DNA of 64,000 nucleotides from Rhopalosiphum padi (taxonomy: Eukaryota; Arthropoda; Insecta; Hemiptera; Aphididae), in NCBI RefSeq assembly GCF_020882245.1, contig NC_083598.1, positions 82,465,714 to 82,529,713 on the forward strand. Direction: 5' to 3'. Both the position numbers and the translations under genes were made by a program. The notes beneath the pieces are model-generated. The model was given only the letters and a program-made list of their open reading frames with translations. It was not told where the DNA came from and searched no databases. Shown here one piece after another: positions 13,475 through 28,458 of the stretch; the stretch's first letter is position 1, and the number at the start of each line of letters is the position of its first letter.

Positions 13475-15016
13475 CTGTAATGGCAAACGATTATTATTAG
13501 TACAGAGTCACATAATATATAATATTGTTATGAATGAGATTATTGCCATTTCGTAATATATACGCGTAGGTAAGTTTCCTTTTTAAATTTTTCACAGCGT
13601 CACATGAAGGTTATGTATAAATTAATTCTGTTAAATTATATTTATTATTAGTATGTTTAAAGTGCAAACAAAATTATAATAGATATTATAGTTTTTTTAC
13701 ACCATAAAATAATTAAGTACCTATTTACGATTAAAAACAATTGTGTATTATTTTTATCACACATTTGTATTTTTGGGTGAAATGAAACTAATACGTTCCA
13801 AATGCGTTTATATAATATAGGCTGAACATATAACCGTCGAAAGATCGTTTGTCTTCAAATTGCAAGTTCACGTACGTTATTGTAATAAATATATAAATAA
13901 ACGTATCGAAACCGCCCACAGAAATAACTGCGTGGATTTCGGTTACAGTGACATTTGGCTTGTTGTCGTTGGCTACGTTAAGCTGGATTCCCTATGTGTC
14001 GACTGTTTGACGCTTAAAGTTTCGTTCCCATAGGATTTCGTTTGTACTATATATTATATGTAATCGCATTGTACTAAATTATTAATAGGAATCAGGATAC
14101 CCAAGAAAATAAGATTAATTTCCGAAAAGAGATCCGTAAGTCCCGAGAGCTCAAGACAATGTACTTAATAATGCGATGTACTTTCATATTATTTTATATT
14201 AATTAATAGACGAACAACACATAATAAATATTTGATAAAAAATGTACAGTTTAAAATCTGAGTATTTTTTTTTTATGAATAAATTGGATAGAAACAACTA
14301 GGGTATAACAAACACGGAAGTGTAAAATTAACGATTGACTTCGTTAACGACGTACAAATGATTTCCACACTGTTCGATCTATTATATTATAATAAAATTG
14401 CATTTTTTATTTTTCATTTTTATTTGTTTATTTAATTTTGCAACTTATGCATCATACGACCTAATATACCGAATACGCTATCGTGAAAATATATTTTGAT
14501 TACAATCAAACTGTATAGCCGCGCTTAGATCTCTCGAGAAAAAAACATTTTGAAAAAATAAATCGATTTCGACGTCAAAATAATAATATGTCTCGACTCT
14601 TCAAAACGCTCAAAACACGTGTGAAGTACAATTATCGCATGTGCGTATACCATAGAATACTCGGCGGACTGCAATACGCAATAGGAACGCGGATATGTAA
14701 CGAAACGAGCGTCGCATAACCAAACGGCTTTGAAAAATAATGCAAAATAAGTGCATTAGCCCAAATAATTGTCGTGCAATATGACGTACTATTATTATTT
14801 AATCTCTCGACCTGTGATGCCAGTACAGTGCAGTATATTACGTCGTATAATACAATACATGTGCACGCACTCGCGTGCCCCGCACGGACGGGACCCGAAT
14901 ATAATATTTTGACAGGCATCGCCGCCACTGCAAACGTTTCAAGGAAATTAACCAAACGCAACCCGTTTAATAACCAATTATATGGTGCGTGTAACACGTA
15001 TGCGTCATAACCAGGT

Positions 15017-15038
15017 AATAATAATAATAATAATAATA
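15017..15038. repeat. (AAT)n microsatellite
   Basis: About seven AAT/ATA units. Shorter (AT)n runs follow at about 15109-15123 and 15197-15215. Confidence 0.9.
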
Positions 15039-15695
15039 GTACAGATACCGAATACATTCTGCGCGTATATTATGTTGGATTAAATCTAATAATATATAGT
15101 GTGCTGTAGTATATATATATATACATGTTTTACGTTGTGTACGTTTTGTCTTAAAATCGATTTATTATGGCTCTTACGCGTATTTCCGCATAATATATTA
15201 TATATATATATATATGTGTGTATGACGTGTTGTATTGATACTATTTTTACGCGTGCTAGTAATGAACGCGCGCTCGACTTCGGTGTCCGAATTATTGAAT
15301 TATACGAACTCAAATAGCAAATAACGTCATAGGTAAACGGCGGGTCCGCATGTCACTCGCGGACATGACCTAAAAAACTTGAGCGAAAAATAAAAGTGTA
15401 CACCACATCCGGTTAACTATTGTTCCGATCGGTGTGCGCGAAACGTCGAAGCTCTCAGCGACGTCGTACGTACCTATACGTGTTGGTCGATACCGAACTT
15501 ACGGCTCGGCGGACTTCATTATGAAATCATACACGTTAACGGTTCCGTTATTTTAAACCAAGGTAATTAAACTTTGCCCGTAAGTCATATTTCTCGTAAG
15601 CTCATTAACTTTAATGTCTAATATTGTTTTACAGGGTTATGGGTTATTAAGTCGATAGTTCCCGCGCACAAGGTTCTACGAAATCGCCGAAAATG

Positions 15696-15718
15696 CCCCC
15701 CCCCCCCAAAAAAAAAAA
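15696..15718. repeat. C12-A11 homopolymer junction
   Basis: Twelve C residues are followed directly by eleven A residues. Long C runs are rare in such AT-rich DNA. This is a likely spot for length polymorphism or assembly error. Confidence 0.9.
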
Positions 15719-18700
15719 CCCTGCAGTCAGCGATCGAAGTTAAGGACCGTACAATTATATATTTTATAATTATAATGCAAACGCCATTATATCGTGTCGA
15801 TAATAATTTTACGATAAACACCGCAATCGATATGTCCGTGTACGGTGTACGAAAACTCCAGGTGATTTGGCTAACCAATGTCGTTAAGGCTCGCGGGTAA
15901 ACGCCGTACCCCGAATAAAAGAGAGACGCATTATTTATTTGCCGGCACACACTTACATTGACGTTAGCAGAAATCCATACAACAATGAGACCAAGTAAAA
16001 AGGGTACATTGTTTTTCTCTTTATAATATAATAGGTACCTTATATTACTATGCTTTGCTGCGCGGCGTGTGTAGGTATAATATTATAACGAGAAAGCGAC
16101 AGGGAAGGTAGTTTGAGTTAATTACTTATTTTTAGTTGGCTTTGCGCAATAAATTTTAAAATCTACCTACTTCATTGTGCATTATATATATAATATTATA
16201 TTAATTATACATATATACAATATATGCATACAAAAAGCAACATTATTTCGTAACGTTAAACTTTGAAATTTTTATTAAATTTCTAAGGAACGTAAAATAT
16301 ATTATATTACTTGCACATTTACACGCGCATAATGTACAAGTCAGATAAATACAAGATTAGACACATATAATGGGTAGTACCTGCGTTATAATAATATAGC
16401 CTGCATAATCGCTATAAAATATTTCTGCGACGCTTCGTACGATATTAAAATAGATACGTTATGGAAAACATTAAACAACGATGATTAAAAGTTAACTTAA
16501 CATTGTATGGAACTTCTGCCTGTACACAGTAGTGTTAGGATGGTGACAACATTTACTTTGAAATCGAGACGCCCTGGGCATAACGCAGTGGTTACATTAT
16601 ACCTCTAAATAATTCTAATATTCTGATATAAAATATGATTACTACAATATTGAAACAATTAGATATTTTTTTGTATTAAATAATCAAAATATTATTATAC
16701 TAAATGAGAATTTGAGAATTGCAAAATCGCAAAAACGGCTTTGGTGAAGCTTGCGATAAATTTTAAATCATATTATTCAACGTCCCACACAAATATTTTC
16801 CGAAAATTATTATACATTTACCTATTAACACAGGATAGAAATTCGTGGACTTGCAATAGCTTCTGTTTATTATATGAAAATGCAACCGACATCTATTTTA
16901 AAAATTAAACATCATTTCGGTGCTTTTTATGATTTGGTATAATTTTCGAAAACAAATATAAATCCTATAATTAATAGACAATATTATAGTATGTGTTATA
17001 CGTGCATTATATTTTGATTTAAATTAGTACGAACAAACTAAGATTTTTATTCTTTGGAATAAGTAGTGTAATATTTTAAAATGCGCAATAAAAAAATCAC
17101 CCTTATTTATACCCTAAACGACTAAACATACCCAGTAATTACTTTTCATTTCTATATAATTTATACGTTTATCCGACAGTAAGACAACACGATGAATAAT
17201 AATTAACCACTTTTGCACCTTTTCTATTAAAATAATCTCAGTTTTTGCAAAAATTAAAATTTATGATATATTCGCCGTGTCATCGACCTCAAAAATTCTT
17301 TTTTTTTCAAAAAAAAAAAAAATGAATACGATTAATTTAGTTTATTATTATAGCCATAATTTTAACTATTTATTTTATATTTCGTTTTTATATCATTTTA
17401 CTCAATAGCTTAGTTTATGTTAATGTATAAATATATGGTATACTGTTTAATTATAAATTAAAACTAATGAATAATTAATAATTGATTGATTAAAATATAT
17501 ATATTATATTGTTTATTTTAATAATATAAATATAATTATAAAGAAAAGATTTAATTCTATACAATTTACGTTTATTAAAAATTGCATTCAATACATTATT
17601 ATATTTAAAATATTTTTATCTTATACTTCTTTATAATATGTTTTGACCTTATATATTTTTGTCAATCATTGATTAAAATATCTTAACAGTTAATTTTGTT
17701 TGTGTTGAAGATTTTAATAGTTATAAGTGTTTTATTTTGTAATCATTATTTTAAATTAGTATAAAATAATAAACTATGATATTGGGCGTTGGTTACTCGT
17801 ACCATATAGTAGCGATATGTTATACAATTCGATAATGTAAGAAAATAGAATACTCAATCAAACCGTAACAGTTATTTTTGATAGGTTTAAACAGTTTCCA
17901 AAACTATATAAAATATACATTTAAGTTATAAAGTTAACATTTTGTTACTTTGCAATTCTTCATTTGGACTTAAGTTGGAAAGCTTTTAAATGTTGAATTA
18001 TATTTAAATACTCTGAGTGCACTTATCCTAGGTATTAATATTAAAAATATATATAGCTAAGTTTTTGGAAAACATTAAATTACTCTACTGTAATACTTAT
18101 AGAGATATAAATTACTTTAAAAGTAATATCAAAAAATATATAATGAAAACAATATAATATTTATTATATATACTTAGACCGTTAAGTTGTCTTTGCCCAA
18201 AATCAACATTTAACACGATATATACATTCAGTGACCTACCAAATGGTGAGGTAACTTGAAAGTTACTTTACAGTAAAGCTATAATGTACTTTTCACCTTT
18301 TTTTAGGTTTGAGAATTATTTCAACAGTAATACTAATAATTGGGAGAAAATACCAATATTTAATATTATAAAAAATGTAATTCTTGAAATTAATTTTACA
18401 AATACTATTTTTTTATGACTAGATAAAAAAATAAAATTTAACTTATAATTTAGAAATCTATCAATATTTCCAGTATATTTTACCAAATTTTATCAAAAAT
18501 ATTACAATCTTAAGTTATATTACTGATTAAATTAATTGTATTTTTTACGTTATGTTATTTATTTGATAAATAATTGGATTCGTTAGTCTAAACATTATTA
18601 TGATATACTACTGTGCGTGGCCTCGGGTTAAATGTATTTTCATGTTTCGCAAATGACTTATTTATATGTTTGGAAATATATGCAAGTTGAATTTAAAATG

Positions 18701-21700
18701 TAAGTCCAGGAACAACATGACAATAATTGTATTTTGAAAAAATTAGAAACGTAGAGTAATTTGTGTCATATAAATATAACCTAATATAACCTTATATTAT
18801 AATTTATAGTACCTATAGAACGTAAGTTCTATTCGAAGAAAACAAAGGAAAATTAGAAACCTATTAGTGTTTTACATTTTGTTGCTGTCTTATATTCAGT
18901 TTTTCCATTACAATAGATGTACTCTAACATAAATTATAATATTATTATTATTCGTACTTAGCACTGTGTTAAGTACAAAAAACAAAAATATTAGTTACTG
19001 AGTTACTTATAATGAATCAATTCATCACCTTCAAATCTAAAGAAAAAAGATAATTAATCATTTTCACTATCACTTACTTGTTATAAATTAATTATTAAAA
19101 GCGATAACAAAGCTTTTAACATAGTTTTACCTACATTTAATCATTTGGATAATAAAGTTTATCTCTCTTGTAAGCTACATTTTTTTTCCAAGATGAAAAT
19201 ATGTTGTATACCTAGGTAATGAAGAAAAATAAATTGAAATAAAGTTAAAGTCCACGCGTTAACATGCTATCGATAACACATAATTTATTCAAAGGGCATC
19301 AGTTGCATGTAATACAATATTACATTTTCTGTCATGTCTGTGGTTGAGCCAGCTTAACTTTCGACGTCTTATATTATATAACACTATATACATGCGAGTA
19401 CAATAGATACATCTTACGCGTATAGTTGATATTATTATTATATTCGCAGAGTTCATCTATTTTGCGTTTGACACCCATAGATTATCGACGCACGTCATGT
19501 ACTACGTGAATGTTTTAAATTTATTAAAAAACAGAAAATCTTATCACACTTTTTTCGCGCAGTTGATATAATAACAGTAGACGGTGCACATAATAAATAA
19601 CAATGATAATCATATCGTTATGCGTTCGGCATTTATAAAATTATAAAAGTATATACAAATAAAACTATTTAAAGTCGCAGAACATACGGGTACCTAGGTA
19701 TACTATATTATATAAACGTAACAAAATCGTAAGGCACAAAAGTCAAGTATAAATAATCCGAGTTCGTTAATTTTTACTGTAACAGATCGTCTAAAAATAA
19801 AATCTTTATTAGCTACGATTATTTAGTATAATATTATTATGTATACAGACGAGTAGTAGTAGTAGATACCATTGTGTGCATGGCGCGCGGTGCTGTTGAA
19901 TATTGATTACCAGCTACACGTGTATTACACCTATCTAAACGAATTGCCGAAGTCTATACACTTTCAATTGTACATAAGTACATACAGCGATCCACCGAGG
20001 AAACGTATGTTCCGATTTTCCTATACCTATTAAATTACGAGTAGAAAACTACGTAATTTATTTTATGGCCAATGAAATCCATTCTACGGCGAACCATAAT
20101 ATTTTATGTTTTCTGGTACACATTATCGATGGCGTATATACGGGAATAATTTTCATTATGGGTCGATGAATATTATTAGTGGTGGTTGGGGGTGTAGTGA
20201 ATTGAGTATGTATTGTACCTAAAATTGCACTGTATGATGATATGCATACACGCCACTGCATACGATGATTATTATAAATTAAATACATATCGTTTGATAT
20301 CGTAAACATTGGCGTTCACGAATAGTTGTGATACTTCAATAATATTACGAAGCCGAACTTACATGTTTCACAATAATTTGTCTGAGATGAATTTATCTAA
20401 TGTGATTTCACTGCAGTGTCTTAAATTGATAGGTTTTTGCATTGTTTAAATTAAGGAATCGTAAACATTGGGACAATGGGATCGTTATACGTGATACTAA
20501 TTTGATATTATGTAAAATCAAAGAATTTAAAAGTGCCAGTTTGCGTGACGAATTACATTTACATAGTAGTAACATTTTTTGGTTTGCTCCAATAAAATGT
20601 GAAAAAAAAAACATACGAAAACAGGAATTGCATAATGGCCGGGTAAAAATATTTTATATTTAATACTATTATGTAACTTTAAATGGTATATAATAATATG
20701 ACAAAACTATACAAAGCATTAATGTATAGTAGCCAGAAGTAATAAACTTATTATTACTACCTACTACAAAGCTTTGTAAAAAAAAAGATCGCTATACACT
20801 AGAAATAAAAAATTGAAAATTAATAAGTTACCTAATGGTCAAAACGTTTAACTATAATTAAAATAGTAAATTTATAACTTAACTTTTCTGTTCCTAAGTT
20901 CCTATAATATATTTATGATGGAAATTTCCGTAGTGATATATTTTTAAATTATTATTTAGGTAAATTGTAACGTAAAAATAATAATTTAATTAATTAAATT
21001 TAATTATGTACCATATTTATCTATCATTAAATCGAAATAAGATTTAACTTGAATATTTTTTCCAAGAACCGATTCAATCATTTCCCAAACGTATACATCA
21101 TGGTTTAAAAGTTTTAAACGCTCCATTTTGAAATACATATAAATGGAAAACTAAAAAGTATATATTACTTAATAAAGATCCTTATTTTAAGAAAACTCAA
21201 ACAGACATTTTAATATAAACTCAAATACTCGTAGTTATTTTATTACCTTAATAATTATACTTTAATTTTAAAATTAAATAAATCAATCATATTTCTATAA
21301 CATATATACGTAAATAATTTTATATTTCAGTACCTCCTAATACCTATGCAAACATATTTTTATAATATTATACTAATATTAATATAAAGTAGACAAATGC
21401 GACTTTGAACATGTTCTTATGTTCCGCTCTTTTTTAAATATTTACGTTTTTATTGTATATTTATATATGTAAACAAATATCATATTTATTCAATATGTTT
21501 ATATTTATACTTTATAGAACTAATATTTTTTTTTTAGATTTTTTATGATTTATTTACGAAAAATAAACTATTGTCTCGTATAAGAGCAACCTCCGGTGGA
21601 GTCAGGTTTAATCCCATTGGATTCAGTTCACATCTTAATAAATTGGTTTTCATCATCAGCTATAGTTATAACCAATTAACAACTTTAGTAAAATTAAAGT

Positions 21701-24700
21701 TAATAGTAATAGGCTGTTGTTGAATTTGTAAAATTACTAATAAACTAATAAACTCAATATTGCTGTGTTCTACATATTGTTCCTTGCAATTTGGACGTCA
21801 ATCACTTAGTGTTTTTTTTTTTACAATTAAACTTAATTATTTACAATTCTGTAGTTTTTAACATTTTTGAGGTAATATGATCGATATGTGACATAACTTT
21901 ATATATTTACGTAGTATTATTATAATATTGTTGTTGATTTTTTTTTTTTTTTGTGGGAATTAGCACAAAATAATACTAAATTTCAGTCTTGAAATTTGGT
22001 TAAAATATAACAATAACAATAAATATTATAATTTAAACTAACAAATTAATGTACATATTGACATCTTGTATTCTTGACATCTCTTGTAATTAATAATTGA
22101 TATTCATATAATATTGATAAATAACTGAATGACATAGACAGCGGTTACCGTCTATCATTAACTTTATATTATTATTAGAAACCATAACAATATTACCATA
22201 GTGTGTAAACAGTTAATAATTAATTTGATTGGAATTTTAAAACGATTGTTTATGACTTAAAAAATATTTATGTTGTTGTCAAGAATTCTTAAAAAAAAAA
22301 AAAAACTGTAAAATGTTGAAAATATTCAAAAAGGGAGGATCCAAATCTCATGACTCTTTTCCCCGAAGATACGGTCTTGATATATGACAACACAACCATA
22401 GATGAATAATTTATAATAATATCAAATAACTACGCAAATAGTACAGTGAAATGCAAAGGATTTTTTTACCATTTTTTTTATAGTGAATACAATATAAAAT
22501 ATATAACAACCATATGCATTACAACATATTTTCAGTTGCTACTGTAAAGATTTAACATGACTGAACGTGAACAATATAATGGACTGGTTGAATTTTTATT
22601 TTAAATATTATATAATTATACATATGATTTTTCTTTTTACAATATTATATAATATACTTTTTCCGTTGACAATTAAAACGGATCCCAGATTTTTATATTA
22701 TTATTACATAGGTTTTAAATAGGTTTTGATAAAGAATAATGTTTCCCGGGAGACGCTGCAAGTACAGTGGGGTTGATTATGGAATTGCTGCCTTTTTTCC
22801 ACCTCTATAAAATGTGAAATCATGAAGATGAATCCACAGATACAGTTTATTAGTTGTAAATTATATTTTGTGTACAACAAATTAAAAAATAGAAGTGTAT
22901 TTAAAACAACAATTTTCAGTTTTTATTTCGCAACACGCATGCGTGGTATACTGTGGGTCACTTGCAAGTTCCACAAACGGATTTAGAACTATATGTCGTA
23001 ATATTTAAATTTAAATAGTTGGTATTTGTTTTTATTTTAATTAACCAATAAACAATAATAATTATTAGTATTTATTGTGTAGGTAAATTTATAAAAAACT
23101 TTAACTTAAACTATGTTACTGTTTCGACATAGGAATGTTTGATTGTAATGCTATTCGATTGAAATGGATATGTTTTGTGTTTCTGAATATTTTGAAATAA
23201 TTTGAACTTATGATTCCATATCGAGACGACTCGTCAAAATTCTAAGCACAAAGATCCACAATCCGTATACGCTTCATAAACTCTAAATACAGTGAATCTA
23301 TACTATTTGCAAATACTTCGGACACACGTTCAATAGCAAACATGTCTACATTTCCCGGAATATTTATCCATCGAAAATACCATTCCTATAATATCTAATA
23401 ACCCTAAATAGCAGAAATATTTTAATTCTTGTTTGATGTCCAATTTAGAGAGGTTTCACTTTACTATAGTGAAATATATTTAAATAACGCACTGTTTATA
23501 TAGTAATATAAATAACAACCATAATAATTATCATTTGACTTACTTATACGATGTCACATAATACAGTTAACTAAGTAATAATGTATAAGTATTATTCAAA
23601 ATTAATATCATAAATCCAATTTAATAACCCTATATGTAGAATAATATGCAGTGGTGGATAATTTTATAATCGTGATTTTTTTTTTTTTTTAATGCAATTT
23701 TCGATAAAACCAACCATTTTTCTACGAGTTGGGCCAAGCCAACAGCAGTGTAATACACTATGTGACCGGACACTTATTTAGCTGCAGCGTATACAATTAT
23801 ATATAGTTTCGGATAACCGGATTATAGATTGCTCATAAATAATAATTGACGATTTGAAATTACTTTCATTATTAAAATACACGCGTATCTTAAAATATAA
23901 ACGCACTACAACAACGGTTATTCTTTTCATACAATATTTATACTCTAAAACGCGTTTCAAAATTTAGCGTCCTGCGTGTAATACATAAGCTCCTGGTTGT
24001 TTCTTTGAACGATGAATAAATTATTATTTTCGCTACGCTGTTTCAGTGTAACACATCCATAGAATCTGAAAGTGGATCAACGCAGACCCAACAAATATCA
24101 AAATATATAATTAAAATAAATAATAATTGTATATTTATAGTTGTATAGTATCCAATATTAATAAATTAAAACATTTTAATATTGGAAACCCATAAATGAT
24201 TAAACCATATCCGATATTAATTAGATATTAATTAATTATGGTACCATAATTGAACAGTTTATACATAAGTCGCATTTTCTTATGTTCTAGTGACTGTATT
24301 CAATAAAACTATTATAGTTCCATTTAATGTTTCCCTTAATTTCTAATTGAATGAAATTGTTTTTTTTTTAAATGTCAATCCACCAAAATTTTATTTCATC
24401 AATCACTATTTACAGTCAGCATATAAATAAATTTGTCAATAATAATTTAAGACATGCTAAGTTTTTCTGTAAACTTATATCCATGACCATTTCGTATTTC
24501 ATCTGCTGTTTTTGATTTTAGTTGTAATTGGATATAACATAACTTCAAATTATGTTTCAAATAACCATTGAACTGTCGGGAGATTGATTCCGATGTTTGG
24601 TTTTTGTTTTATACTAGGATGCATCTAAAACATCTATACGATCAAGATAATTTTTCAAATTTTCAGGTTTTATTTTTTGGAAGTTACCTACTGTTTTACG

Positions 24701-25136
24701 TTATTACGAAGTCGTTATATTATTAACGACTTTCGGAGCTTATTTGGTTATGTATAAAGTATAATAAATTATAATATAATATTATTCGAACGATAATTAT
24801 TATTATAAAAGTAATTACAATTATTATTACTAAATTGTACGATATAATATCACATAAATCGTTATTATACATTTTATAGTGGCGTTAGTATGAAAAGTTT
24901 CGTGTCGCATTCCGCGTCGCTTTTACACGCCAAACTCCATGCAATTATTTTATTTTGACAGATTATTATAACTCGTAAATAATGTATGCGTTGTATACGA
25001 TTTAAAAAGAATAAAATTTGATTATAATTATTACATTTTATGAGTCGATAAAACTATAAATTGTATGGCATAAAAAAAATGTAACGTTTTCGCAAGAGAA
25101 GCCACGAGAACAACGTATATAATTTATAGTTAGTGA

Positions 25137-25286
25137 CGATTTTCCGTGAAATCGTGGTGGGGGCGTACACAGACCAAGCCATGCAGACCGATAAGTGACG
25201 GCGATCAACGCAAAGTCTTACAGACCGCTGTGCAGGGGTTATCCTGGAATGGGTTTAGCGAGAACAAGACGCGTATATTTTATTAA
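25137..25286 (+). other. GC-richer island with a 49-codon open frame
   Basis: About 150 bases of GC-balanced sequence in strongly AT-rich surroundings. The plus strand is open from a TGA just upstream to TAA at 25284. The open frame has no ATG near its start and includes the segment FSVKSWWGRTQTKPC. There are no convincing flanking splice sites. I do not recognise a family. It may be a decayed coding fragment, a conserved non-coding element or chance. Confidence 0.25.
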
Positions 25287-26167
25287 CAAATTATAAGGTC
25301 GCCATCGGTGTTTTCCCCGAGGTATTCGAGTGTGTAATAACGGCGGAGATGTCTTCCCTATGATCATATTATTTATATTATAATAGTACAATATGATGAA
25401 GGTCAGTAGCTATAGCATAACATTAAAATGTCTCGAAATGGAATCGTATGAAGGCGTACTCTGACAAAACAAAATAATAACAACGTGTCGTTTGGCCTGT
25501 CAGATGCCTGTGTTAATAGATTAAATATATGAAATCTATCGAAACGACAACTATTATGTAAGTGTACTATTTATATACATAATATTATTTTGGTTATGAT
25601 CGTTATTCAAACGTTATAGAGCACACACATATATTTTTAAATTTGTCTTCAACTATCTTCAACGTCGGTTCATTAAATGAAAAAAAAAAATCACACAATT
25701 TTTTAAAAACTATTCCTAGATAACCACAATCGTGTCATTCACATGCAAGTTGCGATAAGTATATGTTACATTCGAAAGTATCTATTGAAATATCAAAATC
25801 ATATATTATTATTATTATTTTGTTTGGGAATCAGTCAAGCTTAATATAAATAGTATTAGAGCGTACTAATTGAATCTCAAACCTGAACGAGGAAAAAAAT
25901 AATACACTTATTAAGTCCGCACTTGGGAAAAGTAAAATATATCGATCGAGTCCATAAAATACTTTCTTGTGTTATGTTATATATTATATTTATATAATAG
26001 TTAAAGTTGAAATAGAAATAAAAACACTGACATTGATTTAGTACGTTAATCGAACCTAACAAAAAAAATCATGGAATATTAATGACTACAAGAAACAAAA
26101 TTAGTAAATATTGTAAATATTCCGAAACAAAAAATATCACGATTTGATAACATACATACATCATCAT

Positions 26168-26187
26168 CATAATAATAATAATAATAT
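26168..26187. repeat. (AAT)n microsatellite
   Basis: Short run of AAT units, directly after a CATCATCAT stretch. Confidence 0.8.
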
Positions 26188-28226
26188 ATAACTTAAGTAT
26201 TTACCAACATGAGACATTAAATGCATGATAATTAATCTAAACGATCGAATAATATTGTAAATTACAAATATTTATCAAATTTATTAAATCTTTTAAAAAT
26301 AATAAAAAAAAAAAAAATGAGAAAAAAATAATATAGTTTTTCAAAATATTGTGACGGAATTCTGTTAATATCATATTTTACTCGAAGAGTATATCATGCA
26401 TCTAACACAAAATACTGGGACCTAATTCATTTTAAAAGAGCTTATCGGTACCCAATTCATATGAAGTCAATAATTTTACGCGAATCTCATCACAGTCATA
26501 AAACATCTCAAAAATGTCTGATGCCAAAACCGAATCTCTGCTGTATTGTAGTCATATCGTGTCCGTACCTATATAACACGAGCACCGTATTTCGATAACC
26601 CTTTTGCCTCGTTAAAATCGATTAAAATAATGTAATACGGGTAAATGTTCATATAATAACTTCTACATAAAACATAATTATTGAAGTATATATTTTAATA
26701 CTAACAGGTGTAAATATTTGCGCATTGCCGGCGTAATCATAATCAAAACGTCAGAATCAAATTATTTATTTTTTACATTTTAACGTGAGCACCCCTACTC
26801 GGCTGTGCTGGGCAGTGTACAGTGTTTGTGTTTCACCACGCACGCCGTGTTGTACCTACCTCAATACGATTCTCCATTGCGTTGTTTCAAAACGACGCTA
26901 ACCAATACTACGAAACCGAAACGCCACTGTGTTCTTTGTGCGATAAAAAAATTGTTTAGCGTGTGAAACATGCATACGCTAAATATTATTACCTCCGCCG
27001 CGTGTTTCAGTTTATTTATTTTTTTTATTTTTTTTTTTTTTGCGTTGCGTTGCGTTAACCTTATGGATGTGCGTAATTGGCTTAAGTCCGGATGCACACG
27101 AAACACAACGTTGTTGCATTTAAATAGTAAATGGGGGCCGTGTGTTTCAAACCGAGTATTTTATTCGACTTAAACTAATCGGATTTATTCGTCTTGAATA
27201 CGTTTCTCGATGGAGGAAAAAACCCCTTTATTTAAAATATTTAAATATATATCTCAGAACGTACGTTTACGTCAGCGGCATTTACAAAACAGGAGCTATG
27301 CAAATTAAACGTAATAGAAAATATCACTAACTATATTGACCTACATTAACATTATTAACATAGAACCCGGAACATAAGAATCAAAAAAAAAAAAAAAAAT
27401 GGAAAAATTATAATGTGGTCTACGTTTACATCGTTTTTCAAAACGCATTTTTTTTCACGTAGTTCAATATTGATTTTTTATGTTACGAGTTAACATAAAA
27501 ACAACTCGAAATCAATATATCGTCTGATAGTTTTGTATTTTTTTTATACTCACTATAATACGATTTATACTGCCCCACCTGTATTATTTTTAGTAAAAAA
27601 AAATACAGATAATATATATTTTGGTAAACATACAAGGTATAAAAAATGAATATAATATACCTTTACAAGATCAATGAGGTTACCATAATTTTGATTTTTT
27701 TTTTTTTTATTAATCAGGTGTTAAAAATAATAAATAATTAACGACTGCATCATAAAAAAATGTCTTGATAGTTATAAAACATTCTTAATGACTAAAAATC
27801 TTAATTATTGCATTTTTTTATTTTTTTTATTTTGAATTCTCAAATTTGTATTTGAATTTGTATAATCTATGTTTCTCAAATATTATATTCTATTTTAGTG
27901 TTGAATTATTTTAACACAATTATTAAACTTTGAAGAACAGTTTGACACATGACTGCTGTTCTTATCGAAAATCTAATAATCTCGATAAAAACAAAACGCA
28001 TAACAATATAATGATATTATAGTTAAGTATATATTGTAAACATATATTGATAATACACTATGCCATTTATATAAAAATACTTATGTCAAATAACATAGCA
28101 ATATCATATTGTTATGACGCAACTAGTTTTTGTCTACCATCATCGACTAGCAGTGCAGCTTTTTCAATATGAGAAACTAAAAGTTCATGTCACATTGACG
28201 ACGCCGTAATAACTATATTATGATGA

Positions 28227-28458
28227 TAATAATAATAATAATAATAATAAAATAACATCGTTGGACACGTCTCTGTCCTTGACACGTACGCTGGAATAAT
28301 AATAGTAATAATAATAATAATAATAATATTCGTTCTAGGTAAATAAATAATCGAAATACATTATTGCAAAAGAACCTTAACCATCCTGGTCCTGGCACAC
28401 GTTTCCTCGCTGCCACCTTCTCAACAACCATCACCACCACCACCACCACCACCACCAC
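28227..28458. repeat. Cluster of trinucleotide microsatellites
   Basis: Three runs lie within 230 bases: (AAT)n at 28227-28250, (AAT)n with one AGT interruption at 28295-28328, and (CAC)n at 28432-28458. The sequence between them is GC-balanced. The minus strand is open across all of them but encodes poly-Ile, poly-Leu and poly-Val, which marks it as a repeat artefact and not a protein. Confidence 0.93.

Noticed and set aside
14632..15057. 141-codon minus-strand frame with a Leu-rich, signal-like start
   Set aside because: The Leu run is the translated (AAT)n tract, the remainder has no recognisable pattern, and the opposite strand is equally open.
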